Origin: an uncultured Moraxellaceae bacterium
Lineage (GTDB): Bacteria > Pseudomonadota > Gammaproteobacteria > Pseudomonadales > Moraxellaceae
Direction of reading: 5' to 3'
Assembly (NCBI GenBank): GCA_937952925.1
Contig: CALFYA010000215.1
Coordinates: 1-5,682 of the forward strand
Length of the DNA: 5,682 nucleotides
Shown here one piece after another: positions 1 through 5,682 of the stretch (positions are counted from its first letter, which is position 1; every line of letters begins with the position of its first letter). The notes under the pieces were generated by a model. The model searched no databases and had not been told where the DNA came from. It saw nothing but the letters and a program-made list of their open reading frames with translations. A program made the translations under genes and the position numbers.

Positions 1-2
1 GG

Positions 3-1772
3 GGTGATGCCATGCGCAGTGTTAAATTCGATTTGTTTGCGTCGTCGCCGTTCGGTTTCGTCAATGGCACGCTGCATCGACGGGGTGATGCTGTCGGCAT
101 ACAAAATCGCTTTGCCGTTGATATGCCGCGCGGCACGACCAATGGTCTGGATCAAGGCGCGATCTGAGCGCAAAAAGCCTTCTTTGTCGGCATCCAAAAT
201 CGCCACCAACGACACTTCGGGCATATCCAAACCTTCACGCAGCAGGTTAATCCCCACCAGTACATCATGCACGCCACTGCGCAGCTCATGGATGATTTTG
301 ATCCGTTCCACCGTGTCGATATCCGAATGCAAATACGCGACATTGATGCTGTATTCTTTGAGATAAGTGGTGAGATCTTCGGCCATCCGTTTGGTCAGTG
401 TGGTGACCAACACCCGTTCGTTTTGATCTTTACGCAAATGAATTTCAGACAATAAATCATCAACTTGGGTAATCACAGGGCGTATTTCTAAGGTCGGGTC
501 AACCAAACCGGTCGGACGCACCACCTGCTCGACGATTTGCTCACTATGCTCAAGCTCATAAATCGCTGGCGTTGCGGTCACAAAAATCGTCGTTGGGGCA
601 ATCCGCTCCCATTCTTCAAACTTCATCGGGCGATTGTCCATGGCACTGGGCAAGCGAAAGCCATAATCTACCAAGGTTTCTTTACGCGAGCGATCACCTT
701 TGTACATCGCGCCAATCTGCGGCACCGACACGTGTGATTCGTCAATCAACAACAAGGCATCGTCGGGGATGTAATCAAATAAGGTGGGAGGTGCTTCACC
801 GGCAGGCCGACCGGACAAATGCCGTGAATAGTTTTCAATCCCGTTGCAATAGCCCAACTGCTGGATCATTTCAAGATCATAGCGGGTGCGCTGCTCTAGC
901 CTTTGCGCTTCTAGCAATTTGTCATGCTCGCGAAAAAACGCCAAACGCTCATCTAGCTCATCGCGGATGGTATAGGTGGCACGCTCGAGCTGCTCACGTG
1001 GGGTGACATAGTGGGATTTGGGATAAATGGTGATCCGTGGCACTTTGCGCACGGTTTTGCCAGTCAGTGGATCAAACCAGCTGATCTGCTCAACCTCATC
1101 GTCAAACAACTGAATCCGGATTGCGAGTTGCTCAGATTCTGCTGGATACACATCCAACACCTCACCGCGTAGGCGATACGTCCCGCGTCCAAAATCCAGC
1201 TCGTTGCGGGTGTATTGCATCTCGACCAAACGGCGGATCAGCCCCGCCCGATCCACCCGATCACCCACCACCACATGCAGCAGCATTTTCATATAGGCTT
1301 CGGGATCACCCAAGCCATAAATGGCGGATACCGATGCCACAATAATCGCATCGCGTCGCTCTAGCAGTGAGCGCGTCGCGGACAAGCGCAATTGATCAAT
1401 ATGATCATTGATCGCTGCATCTTTTTCGATAAAGGTATCCGACGACGGCACATAGGCTTCGGGCTGATAGTAATCGTAATAACTGACAAAATATTCGACC
1501 GCGTTGTGCGGGAAGAACGCTTTGAATTCGCCATACAACTGCGCCGCCAAAGTCTTGTTGTGCGCCATGATCACGGTGGGACGCTGCAATTGGGCAATCA
1601 CATTCGCCATGGTGTAGGTCTTCCCCGACCCTGTCACCCCAAGCAGCAACTGCCCATGCATGCCTTGCTGTACCCCCTGCACCAGACGTTCAATCGCTTG
1701 GGGCTGATCACCAGCAGGGGCAAAATCGGTGACGAGTTCAAAGGCTTGGCCTTGCGGGGTTGGCTCGCGCAT
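3..1772 (-). CDS. uvrB: UvrABC system protein B (excinuclease ABC subunit B), 3' end cut by window edge
   Basis: UvrB is the damage-verifying, helicase-like subunit of cytosolic nucleotide excision repair: UvrA loads it on lesions and it recruits UvrC for incision. The frame is open for 590 codons from ATG at 1772 to the left edge with no stop. Visible motifs are Walker A GVTGSGKT (45-52), the tyrosine-rich beta-hairpin SYYDYYQPEAY from residue 97 that is inserted between DNA strands, Walker B/DEAD-like LLLIDESH with Asp344-Glu345, and helicase motif VI QTIGRAARH (542-550). The visible protein ends in the conserved stretch ETERRRRKQ...HGIT. Residue numbers run six ahead of E. coli UvrB (673 aa), so about 80-90 residues, including the UVR coiled-coil domain that contacts UvrC, lie outside the window. 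The start is supported by GGAG seven bases upstream and by the usual N-terminal sequence (FELVTDFAPAGDQPQAI). Transcription is divergent from the NTF2-like gene, and a LexA-box-like palindrome lies about 130 bases upstream. Confidence 0.97.
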   Translation of the reverse strand, partial: MREPTPQGQAFELVTDFAPAGDQPQAIERLVQGVQQGMHGQLLLGVTGSGKTYTMANVIAQLQRPTVIMAHNKTLAAQLYGEFKAFFPHNAVEYFVSYYDYYQPEAYVPSSDTFIEKDAAINDHIDQLRLSATRSLLERRDAIIVASVSAIYGLGDPEAYMKMLLHVVVGDRVDRAGLIRRLVEMQYTRNELDFGRGTYRLRGEVLDVYPAESEQLAIRIQLFDDEVEQISWFDPLTGKTVRKVPRITIYPKSHYVTPREQLERATYTIRDELDERLAFFREHDKLLEAQRLEQRTRYDLEMIQQLGYCNGIENYSRHLSGRPAGEAPPTLFDYIPDDALLLIDESHVSVPQIGAMYKGDRSRKETLVDYGFRLPSAMDNRPMKFEEWERIAPTTIFVTATPAIYELEHSEQIVEQVVRPTGLVDPTLEIRPVITQVDDLLSEIHLRKDQNERVLVTTLTKRMAEDLTTYLKEYSINVAYLHSDIDTVERIKIIHELRSGVHDVLVGINLLREGLDMPEVSLVAILDADKEGFLRSDRALIQTIGRAARHINGKAILYADSITPSMQRAIDETERRRRKQIEFNTAHGIT

Positions 1773-1902
1773 CGCGTCGCTCCATATCAAGATCAACACA
1801 GCATGATGCTTGAAGCGCAAAGATCAATTCAAGTTTGCACGATCACAACAAGACCATGACCTTCAGTCACTTGGTCGATGGTGACAAACATTGCGTCATT
1901 TG

Positions 1903-1918
1903 CTGTAGTACCTCACAG
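1903..1918. promoter_or_regulatory. Candidate LexA (SOS) operator in the uvrB / NTF2-like divergent region
   Basis: The 16-base site CTGTAGTACCTCACAG fits the enterobacterial LexA core CTGT-N8-ACAG exactly in its eight fixed positions. Its AT-alternating centre is poor compared with the best sites. It starts 130 bases before the uvrB start codon and ends 48 bases before the start of the rightward gene, so it could serve either promoter. uvrB is a classic LexA target in E. coli, which makes the position meaningful. The caution is that Acinetobacter lacks LexA, and the host may be related to it. I could not place convincing -35/-10 boxes on either strand, so which promoter it would control is undecided. 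Confidence 0.5.
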
Positions 1919-1966
1919 ACAAATAGCACTCGATTTGCGAAAATTTTAAAGAAATAGGAGGACATC

Positions 1967-2353
1967 ATGCCCGACACTACATGGATTGATGGATTTTTTA
2001 CTGCGTTTGTAGAAGACTTTTCCCGATTTAACGGCCAGCTCATCGCCACACGCTACAGCGCCCCCTATGTAGCGATTGCGACCACAGGTGAACGGCGTAT
2101 ATTGGGCAGCCATGCCGAGATTGCTCAGTATTTTGATGGTTTTTTGGCACAGTATCAGGCTCAAGGCTGTCGGTCTTGCGGTTATCAAGACTTGCAGATC
2201 TCCTCGCTTTCCCCAACTCAATGTGTGGTCAGCGTGACATGGCAACTGTTTGATGCTCAACATCAAATTGTGAGCACATGGCGTGAATCTTACCTCTTAT
2301 TACAGATTGATATTGACTGGAAAATTGTGCTGTCGATTGATCATCTGGCTTAA
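1967..2353 (+). CDS. NTF2/SnoaL-like fold small protein, function unknown
   Basis: This 128-residue soluble protein has no signal peptide or membrane segment. Its pattern is that of the SnoaL/DUF4440-type NTF2-like fold: N-terminal helices (about 5-25, 47-64), a short strand pair around YVAIATTGERRILGSH, then long beta strands (about 72-80, 85-96, 101-112, 117-126) ending in WKIVLSIDHLA. Members of this superfamily range from enzymes (isomerases, dehydratases) to ligand-binding or dimerising proteins, so the fold gives no reaction. Length is typical for a single-domain member. A GCRSC segment places two cysteines at 68 and 71, a CxxC arrangement of unknown meaning. The start is well supported by AGGAGG at 1956-1961, five bases before ATG. 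The gene diverges from uvrB, has a LexA-like palindrome 48 bases upstream, and is followed by a hairpin-plus-T-run terminator, so it is probably monocistronic. Fold assignment is by eye and moderately sure. Confidence 0.75.
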   Translation: MPDTTWIDGFFTAFVEDFSRFNGQLIATRYSAPYVAIATTGERRILGSHAEIAQYFDGFLAQYQAQGCRSCGYQDLQISSLSPTQCVVSVTWQLFDAQHQIVSTWRESYLLLQIDIDWKIVLSIDHLA

Positions 2354-2401
2354 CTTGCTTAGGCTATTTTAGCTGTCGCCAAACATCAATCCGACAGTTC
2401 A

Positions 2402-2440
2402 GGCTTTGGTTAAGGTTCGCCGCACCAAGCCCAGTATTTT
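2402..2440 (+). terminator. Putative intrinsic terminator after the NTF2-like gene
   Basis: GGCTTTGGT (2402-2410) pairs with ACCAAGCC (2424-2431), leaving one bulged T. The loop contains a small nested GG-TTCG-CC hairpin (2414-2421). A short T-rich run TATTTT (2435-2440) follows on the plus strand. It lies about 50 bases past the stop codon at 2353 and before the hydrolase leader, so it would separate the two rightward units. The T run is short and interrupted, so termination strength is uncertain. Confidence 0.5.
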
Positions 2441-2442
2441 GC

Positions 2443-2466
2443 TTGATCACAGAGAAAATCGATCAA
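2443..2466. promoter_or_regulatory. Inverted repeat TTGATC-N12-GATCAA in the hydrolase-oxyR leader region
   Basis: Two perfect six-base arms, TTGATC (2443-2448) and GATCAA (2461-2466), flank a 12-base A-rich centre, about 100 bases before the hydrolase start. Arm centres are 18 bases apart, not far from two DNA turns, which would suit a dimeric regulator. It does not match the extended OxyR consensus. GATC is common in this window, which weakens the case. Confidence 0.3.
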
Positions 2467-2515
2467 ACACTGGTAATTTTGGTAAAACTGATTAAGATTA
2501 GCCAATCTGACAACG

Positions 2516-2540
2516 CATCATGTCAACTGCATGACAGATG
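2516..2540. promoter_or_regulatory. Imperfect palindrome/hairpin just upstream of the hydrolase gene
   Basis: CATC-A-TGTCA (2516-2525) is complementary to TGACA-GATG (2532-2540) with a single bulged A and a six-base loop (ACTGCA). It sits 28 bases before the ATG at 2569 and upstream of the GGAG ribosome site (2557-2560). It could be an operator for a dimeric regulator or a hairpin in the mRNA leader. No T run follows, so it is not a terminator. Confidence 0.35.
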
Positions 2541-2568
2541 AGCAGAACAGACCTTTGGAGTCTACCCC

Positions 2569-3507
2569 ATGAATGCACTTACCCTCAGCCCTTCGGTGTA
2601 TGCACCATTTATGCAAGCCGGAGAAGTCGAAGCCAATGGTTTGACCTTCCATTTTGAAGTGGGTGGCCCCGCCGATGGCGAAACCATCCTCCTGATCATG
2701 GGACTCGGTGCACAAATGCTGGTGTGGACAGATCACTTTTGTGAATTGCTGATCAAACAAGGCTTTCGGGTGATCCGCTTTGACAACCGTGACATCGGTC
2801 TATCCACAAAAATTCGCAAAAAATACAAACGCTTAAATAACCTTACCCTGATGGCTCGCCTCTCGCTAGGGCTGAAAACCGAAGGCGCACCGTATACCCT
2901 GATCGATATGGCAGAAGACACCAGCCAGTTGATCAACGCGCTTGGCCTGCAAAAAGTCCATGTGATTGGTGCATCGATGGGTGGCATGATTGGGCAAATC
3001 TTGTCGGCCACCCATCCTGAGCAAGTCAAAAGCTTGAGCTTGCTGTTTACCAGCAACAACCGCGCCCTGCTCCCACCACCGGGTTTTAAACAGCTCAAAG
3101 CCCTGATTGGTCGTCCAACTGCCCACGACGAAGACACCATGACGCGCCACTCCGCCCGTGTGTTTGCCATTATCGGCACACCCGGCCATGTTGATCCGGT
3201 CAAAACCCAAGAGTTTACCCGCAAGCTATACCGTCGCAGCTTTAGCCCTGTGGGCGCCATGCAGCATTATTTTGCGGTGCTATGTACTGGTTCATTGACC
3301 GAATACGACAGAAAAATCAAAACGCCGACGCTGGTTGTCCATGGCAGTGAAGACCGCTTATTACCACCCTCACATGGTAAAGCCGTCGCCAAAGCCATCA
3401 AGGGCGCACGGTTTGAGCTGATCCGTGGTATGGGGCATGACATTCCGGATGCGTATGCTCCACGCCTTGCCGACACTTTTGCCCGTCACATCAACGCGAA
3501 CGTCTAA
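2569..3507 (+). CDS. Alpha/beta-fold hydrolase (esterase/lipase-like)
   Basis: This 312-residue cytosolic hydrolase has the canonical alpha/beta hydrolase order. A strand-loop LLIMGLGAQM (41-50) supplies the oxyanion region, followed by FDNRDIGLST (71-80). The nucleophile elbow is GASMGG with Ser136, the acid is probably Asp262 in HGSEDRLLPP, and the base is His290 in GMGHDIP. The triad is therefore complete. A lid/cap segment lies about 165-245. The GLGAQ plus DNRDIGLS combination resembles the family annotated as aclacinomycin methylesterase/RdmC-like hydrolases, but the true substrate cannot be read from sequence; esterase is the safest label. No signal peptide is seen. The start is supported by GGAG (2557-2560), eight bases before ATG. 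The stop lies five bases before oxyR, so the two are likely cotranscribed, suggesting but not proving a link to oxidative stress or lipid damage. Confidence 0.9.
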   Translation: MNALTLSPSVYAPFMQAGEVEANGLTFHFEVGGPADGETILLIMGLGAQMLVWTDHFCELLIKQGFRVIRFDNRDIGLSTKIRKKYKRLNNLTLMARLSLGLKTEGAPYTLIDMAEDTSQLINALGLQKVHVIGASMGGMIGQILSATHPEQVKSLSLLFTSNNRALLPPPGFKQLKALIGRPTAHDEDTMTRHSARVFAIIGTPGHVDPVKTQEFTRKLYRRSFSPVGAMQHYFAVLCTGSLTEYDRKIKTPTLVVHGSEDRLLPPSHGKAVAKAIKGARFELIRGMGHDIPDAYAPRLADTFARHINANV

Positions 3508-3512
3508 CGATT

Positions 3513-4415
3513 ATGGCTGCACTTCCCTCTTTGCGTCAGCTCTCTTACTTGGTCACCTTGGCCGAAACGCTGCACTTTACAGAAGCGGCGCGCCGCTCCT
3601 TTGTGACTCAATCCACCTTGTCGGGTGGCATTATGGAGCTTGAACGCGTATTGGGTGGTGCACTGGTCGAACGGAGCCGCCAGCATGTGCGCTTGACTCC
3701 ACTTGGCGAACAAGTGGTGGCTCGCGCGCGGCTGATGCTGGCCGATGCGCATGATTTGATGCGGCTATCGCGTGAGCTTGGCGAGCCGCTCACCGGTGAT
3801 TTGCATTTGGGGATTATCCCTACCATTGCACCATTCTTACTTGCAGATTTGCTCGATGCAGTGCGTGCAGATATGCCACGTCTCAATTTGCATATCCATG
3901 AAGTGCAAAGCGCCACGGCAGTCAGTCAGCTTGAAGAAGGCCAACTGGATATGGTGCTGCTCGCGCTGCCTTATCATGTGGAAGGTTTGGAGGTGCTTGA
4001 GCTGTACCGTGAGCCGCTGCAACTGGTTTGTCATCAGACTGATCCATTAGCTGACGGTCACCATCAGATCAGTCAACTTAACCTTGAGCATTTGTTGTTG
4101 CTTGAAGAAGGTCATTGTCTGCGTGACCATGCCTTGAGCACCTGTGCGCTCGGTGATCGTGCCAATTTGGCAGCTCTAGAAACGTCTAGTCTACCTACCT
4201 TGATTCAATTGGTTCAGGCGCGTTTGGGCTTTAGTTTGCTGCCTGAAATGGCGATTCGCTCAGGCTTTTTGAATGCCTATGATCGCGTGGTGGCACGTCC
4301 GCTAAATAACCCACCTACCCGTGATATTGCGCTACTCACCCGCAAAAGTAGTACACAAATGAGCGAGTTTGAGCGGATTGGCGGATTGGTGCAAAAGTTG
4401 CTGCGGCATGAGTAA
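3513..4415 (+). CDS. oxyR: OxyR-type LysR-family hydrogen peroxide sensor and regulator
   Basis: The product is a 300-residue LysR-family DNA-binding regulator. The N-terminal winged helix-turn-helix spans about 5-62 (FTEAARRSFVTQSTLSGGI), followed by a linker helix and a periplasmic-binding-type sensor domain from about 95. The OxyR hallmark is present: GHCLRDHALSTC, with Cys202 and Cys211 nine residues apart as in E. coli Cys199/Cys208, the pair that forms a disulfide on oxidation by peroxide. The IPT motif (102-104) and His201/Arg204 around the sensing cysteine also fit. OxyR tetramers typically activate katG/katE-like catalases, ahpCF and similar genes. The start MAALPSLRQLSYLV is the standard OxyR N-terminus. 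No Shine-Dalgarno sequence is visible before ATG and only five bases separate it from the hydrolase stop, so translation probably depends on termination-reinitiation. The sequence looks close to Moraxellaceae OxyR proteins. Confidence 0.95.
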   Translation: MAALPSLRQLSYLVTLAETLHFTEAARRSFVTQSTLSGGIMELERVLGGALVERSRQHVRLTPLGEQVVARARLMLADAHDLMRLSRELGEPLTGDLHLGIIPTIAPFLLADLLDAVRADMPRLNLHIHEVQSATAVSQLEEGQLDMVLLALPYHVEGLEVLELYREPLQLVCHQTDPLADGHHQISQLNLEHLLLLEEGHCLRDHALSTCALGDRANLAALETSSLPTLIQLVQARLGFSLLPEMAIRSGFLNAYDRVVARPLNNPPTRDIALLTRKSSTQMSEFERIGGLVQKLLRHE

Positions 4416-4680
4416 TCACATTGCGCTTTAAATGACGTATGTTGGAAAGTTGGAATAAAGCAGGATGTCAAACCTTTGATTTCATCAGGCTGTCCGTCAT
4501 TCCCGCGTAGGTGGGAATCCATCAGATTTGGCATAGATGCTCGCATGCTTCGGAATGACTGAACACTGTAAAATATGGCTCATCAAGATTCTAAAAAAAC
4601 TTCATCCAGAACTCATGCTAAGCCATTGAACTTATAATTTTTTCATAAAACCGCAGACCATGCGCAGTCGGTGACACGGT
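4416..4680. other. Convergent intergenic region without a credible gene
   Basis: These 265 bases lie between the 3' ends of oxyR and the phosphatase gene. They contain the dRS3-like element and an AT-rich stretch (about 4561-4650), with a weak terminator at the right edge. The only short reading frame on the plus strand (4575-4637, 20 codons) has no ribosome site. No strong intrinsic terminator for oxyR is visible; the repeat hairpin might slow or stop transcription but has no T run. Confidence 0.6.
4496..4559. repeat. dRS3-like short repeat element with hairpin
   Basis: The core at 4499-4518 fits ATTCCC-N8-GGGAAT, the pattern that defines neisserial dRS3 repeats. It folds into an eight-pair stem (one G-T pair) with a GTAG loop. 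The wider phrase GTCATTCCCGCG...GGGAATCCA is a repeat I recall as scattered between genes in many proteobacteria. GTCATTCC (4496-4503) also reappears inverted as GGAATGAC (4552-4559), giving a possible 64-base element with terminal inverted repeats. It lies between convergent oxyR and the phosphatase gene. The minus-strand reading DSHLRGND is the kind of spurious peptide such repeats generate. Confidence 0.6.
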
Positions 4681-4682
4681 TT
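4641..4682 (-). terminator. Weak candidate terminator for the ppk1-phosphatase operon
   Basis: Read on the minus strand, AAACCG (4682-4677), which begins inside the phosphatase stop codon, pairs with CGGTTT (4653-4648). The loop is 23 bases long and has only poor internal pairing. TTTTATG and an A-rich stretch follow. Position and orientation fit termination, but the stem is short and the T run brief, so this is a tentative call. Confidence 0.3.
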
Positions 4683-5301
4683 ACTGCCGCACCACTTGTG
4701 TAGGCAATCCCAAACGTTCACGCATCTGCACCACCGGCAACTGTGCAATACGCCGCTTGAGATTGACCCAAATGGGATGATAGCCAAAGCCACCTTGTTG
4801 CATTTCGGCCAACGCCGCATCGGCTGACCAGCCCTGCACCACCATCCGATAAGCCGCCACCATCGTGCCGGTGCGATCTGCGCCATGCCGACAATGCACT
4901 ATCACAGGACGCTGTGCGGGATTGGTCGCCACGCGCAAAAACGCCAAGATATCTTGATCCTCGACATCCCACGTTTTGAGCGACAAATCAACCAACTGCG
5001 TTTGGCTGTCTGGCAATGCTAGCGGCGCATCCAGTGGCGTTTCGCGTAGATTGACCACAGTTTTAAACCGTACACCTGCTGGTGTGGTGAACGTACCCGC
5101 AAACAATTGCGCCAGCACGTCATCACTCGGTTGCTCAGCGCGATACAGCCCATCATCGATTTGATAAACATTTTGTAGCCCCGCCTGACTTAAGGCGGCG
5201 CTAGGCTGCGCCCAAACTGCGGGACGTTGTGCCGCATCCATCGGTGGATGCGTCATACATCCACCGAGCAACACCACCACAACACACAGCCACACACGCA
5301 T
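4681..5301 (-). CDS. Predicted lipoprotein phosphatase, dual-specificity/tyrosine-phosphatase-like
   Basis: The protein has 206 residues from ATG at 5301. The N-terminus is a lipoprotein signal: MRVWLCVVVVLLGGC with the lipobox LGGC, so Cys15 would be lipidated. The next residue is Met rather than Asp, which favours the outer membrane by the enterobacterial Lol rule. The body shows NVYQIDDGLYRAEQPS (44-59), VVNLRE (82-87), and the signature HCRHGADRTG with nucleophile Cys137 and Arg143 of the Cys-X5-Arg phosphatase loop. Asp112 or Asp115 (TWDVED) is a candidate general acid. This layout matches bacterial dual-specificity-like phosphatases related to plant/fungal PFA-DSP enzymes; the substrate could be phosphotyrosine or a small phosphorylated molecule. 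The gene follows ppk1 with no gap: its stop TAA is directly followed by GTG then ATG. GTG at 5304 would add one residue, but GGGG seven bases before the ATG favours 5301. Confidence 0.85.
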   Translation of the reverse strand: MRVWLCVVVVLLGGCMTHPPMDAAQRPAVWAQPSAALSQAGLQNVYQIDDGLYRAEQPSDDVLAQLFAGTFTTPAGVRFKTVVNLRETPLDAPLALPDSQTQLVDLSLKTWDVEDQDILAFLRVATNPAQRPVIVHCRHGADRTGTMVAAYRMVVQGWSADAALAEMQQGGFGYHPIWVNLKRRIAQLPVVQMRERLGLPTQVVRQ

Positions 5302-5304
5302 CAC

Positions 5305-5682
5305 TTAACCCCGAAATTTTTCCATCAGTACCGCTTGCGCCATATACAACTCTTCACCCTCTTTGGGGACGATGCGCTGCCATTGACCACTCGACAATAA
5401 CTCCCACGCCTGTTGGTTGTCTTGCAGATAGTTGAGCAAGCCTTGTTGATAGACGCGCTTACGCACGTTGCTGGCATCAAATGGGAAACAGGCTTCGACC
5501 CGTGAAAACAAGTTGCGATCCATCCAATCCGCACTCGCCCCATACAAACGTGGCTCACCCGCATTGGCAAAGTAATACACGCGGGTATGCTCCAAGAACC
5601 GCCCTACAATTGAGCGCACACGGATGTTATCCGACAGCCCCGCCACTTGCGGCCGCAAGCAACAGGTCGAACGGATAATCAA
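5305..5682 (-). CDS. ppk1: Polyphosphate kinase 1, C-terminal part, 5' end outside window
   Basis: PPK1 reversibly polymerises the terminal phosphate of ATP into inorganic polyphosphate. Only the last 125 residues and the TAA stop (5307-5305) are present. The open frame continues past the right edge, so the TTG at 5682 is an internal leucine and not a start. Recognisable PPK1 sequence includes CCLRPQVAGLSDNIRVRSIV, FLEHTRVYYF and SADWMDRNL. The histidine of EHTR (codon 5587-5589) aligns with E. coli His592, one of two histidines needed for catalysis. The C-terminal tail (after about SRVEACFPFD) differs from E. coli in sequence but is of similar length. The phosphatase gene begins immediately after the stop, so the two are probably cotranscribed and translationally coupled. 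Confidence 0.95.
   Translation of the reverse strand: MIIRSTCCLRPQVAGLSDNIRVRSIVGRFLEHTRVYYFANAGEPRLYGASADWMDRNLFSRVEACFPFDASNVRKRVYQQGLLNYLQDNQQAWELLSSGQWQRIVPKEGEELYMAQAVLMEKFRG

Noticed and set aside
4..366. Plus-strand open frame of 120 codons, and several others up to 1859
   Set aside because: They lie antisense to uvrB, whose minus-strand frame is continuous and carries all family motifs; the plus-strand translations show no recognisable domain.
2371..2399. Inverted repeat AGCTGTCG / CGACAGTT after the NTF2-like gene
   Set aside because: The arms are complementary but the loop is 13 bases and no T run follows; the neighbouring hairpin at 2402-2431 is the better terminator. The CTGT/ACAG spacing is also wrong for a LexA box.
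2733..3260. Minus-strand open frame of 175 codons
   Set aside because: It is antisense to the alpha/beta hydrolase, whose catalytic triad and start signal are clear; the antisense peptide has no family features.
4277..4546. Minus-strand open frame of 89 codons overlapping the oxyR 3' end
   Set aside because: It starts in the dRS3-like repeat (peptide DSHLRGND) and runs antisense into oxyR; this is a known kind of spurious call.
4575..4637. Small plus-strand frame of 20 codons beginning MAHQDSKK
   Set aside because: No ribosome site upstream, very short, and no sign of conservation that can be judged from one sequence.
5229..5435. Plus-strand open frame of 68 codons across the ppk1-phosphatase junction
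   Set aside because: It is antisense to two well-supported genes and has no recognisable features.

Overview
The window looks like chromosomal housekeeping DNA from a gammaproteobacterium. The OxyR protein is very like those I recall from Acinetobacter, so Moraxellaceae or a close relative is my best guess. The base composition, near half G+C, is higher than typical Acinetobacter. This placement is inferred from protein resemblance only; there is no rRNA or tRNA in the window.

Layout, left to right. (1) Positions 3-1772, minus strand: most of uvrB, the nucleotide excision repair helicase-like subunit, cut by the left edge before its C-terminal UVR domain. (2) Positions 1773-1966: a divergent promoter region holding a perfect CTGT-N8-ACAG palindrome, the form of a gammaproteobacterial LexA (SOS) box. 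(3) Positions 1967-2353, plus strand: a small NTF2/SnoaL-fold protein of unknown function, followed by a plausible intrinsic terminator. (4) Positions 2354-2568: a leader with two inverted repeats. (5) Positions 2569-4415, plus strand: an alpha/beta hydrolase and an oxyR-type peroxide sensor, 5 bases apart and probably one operon. (6) Positions 4416-4680: a convergent intergenic gap with a short repeat element carrying an ATTCCC-N8-GGGAAT hairpin, the same pattern as neisserial dRS3 repeats. (7) Positions 4681-5682, minus strand: the 3' end of ppk1 (polyphosphate kinase), whose stop codon lies directly against a gene for a secreted lipoprotein phosphatase of the Cys-X5-Arg type.

Most of the genes have a stress theme: excision repair, peroxide sensing and polyphosphate metabolism. 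I see no CRISPR array, toxin-antitoxin pair, phage gene, transposase or clear defence system. The points most worth following up are the possible SOS operator shared by uvrB and the NTF2-like gene, the ppk1-phosphatase coupling across the membrane, the hydrolase-oxyR operon with its candidate operators, and the dRS3-like repeat.
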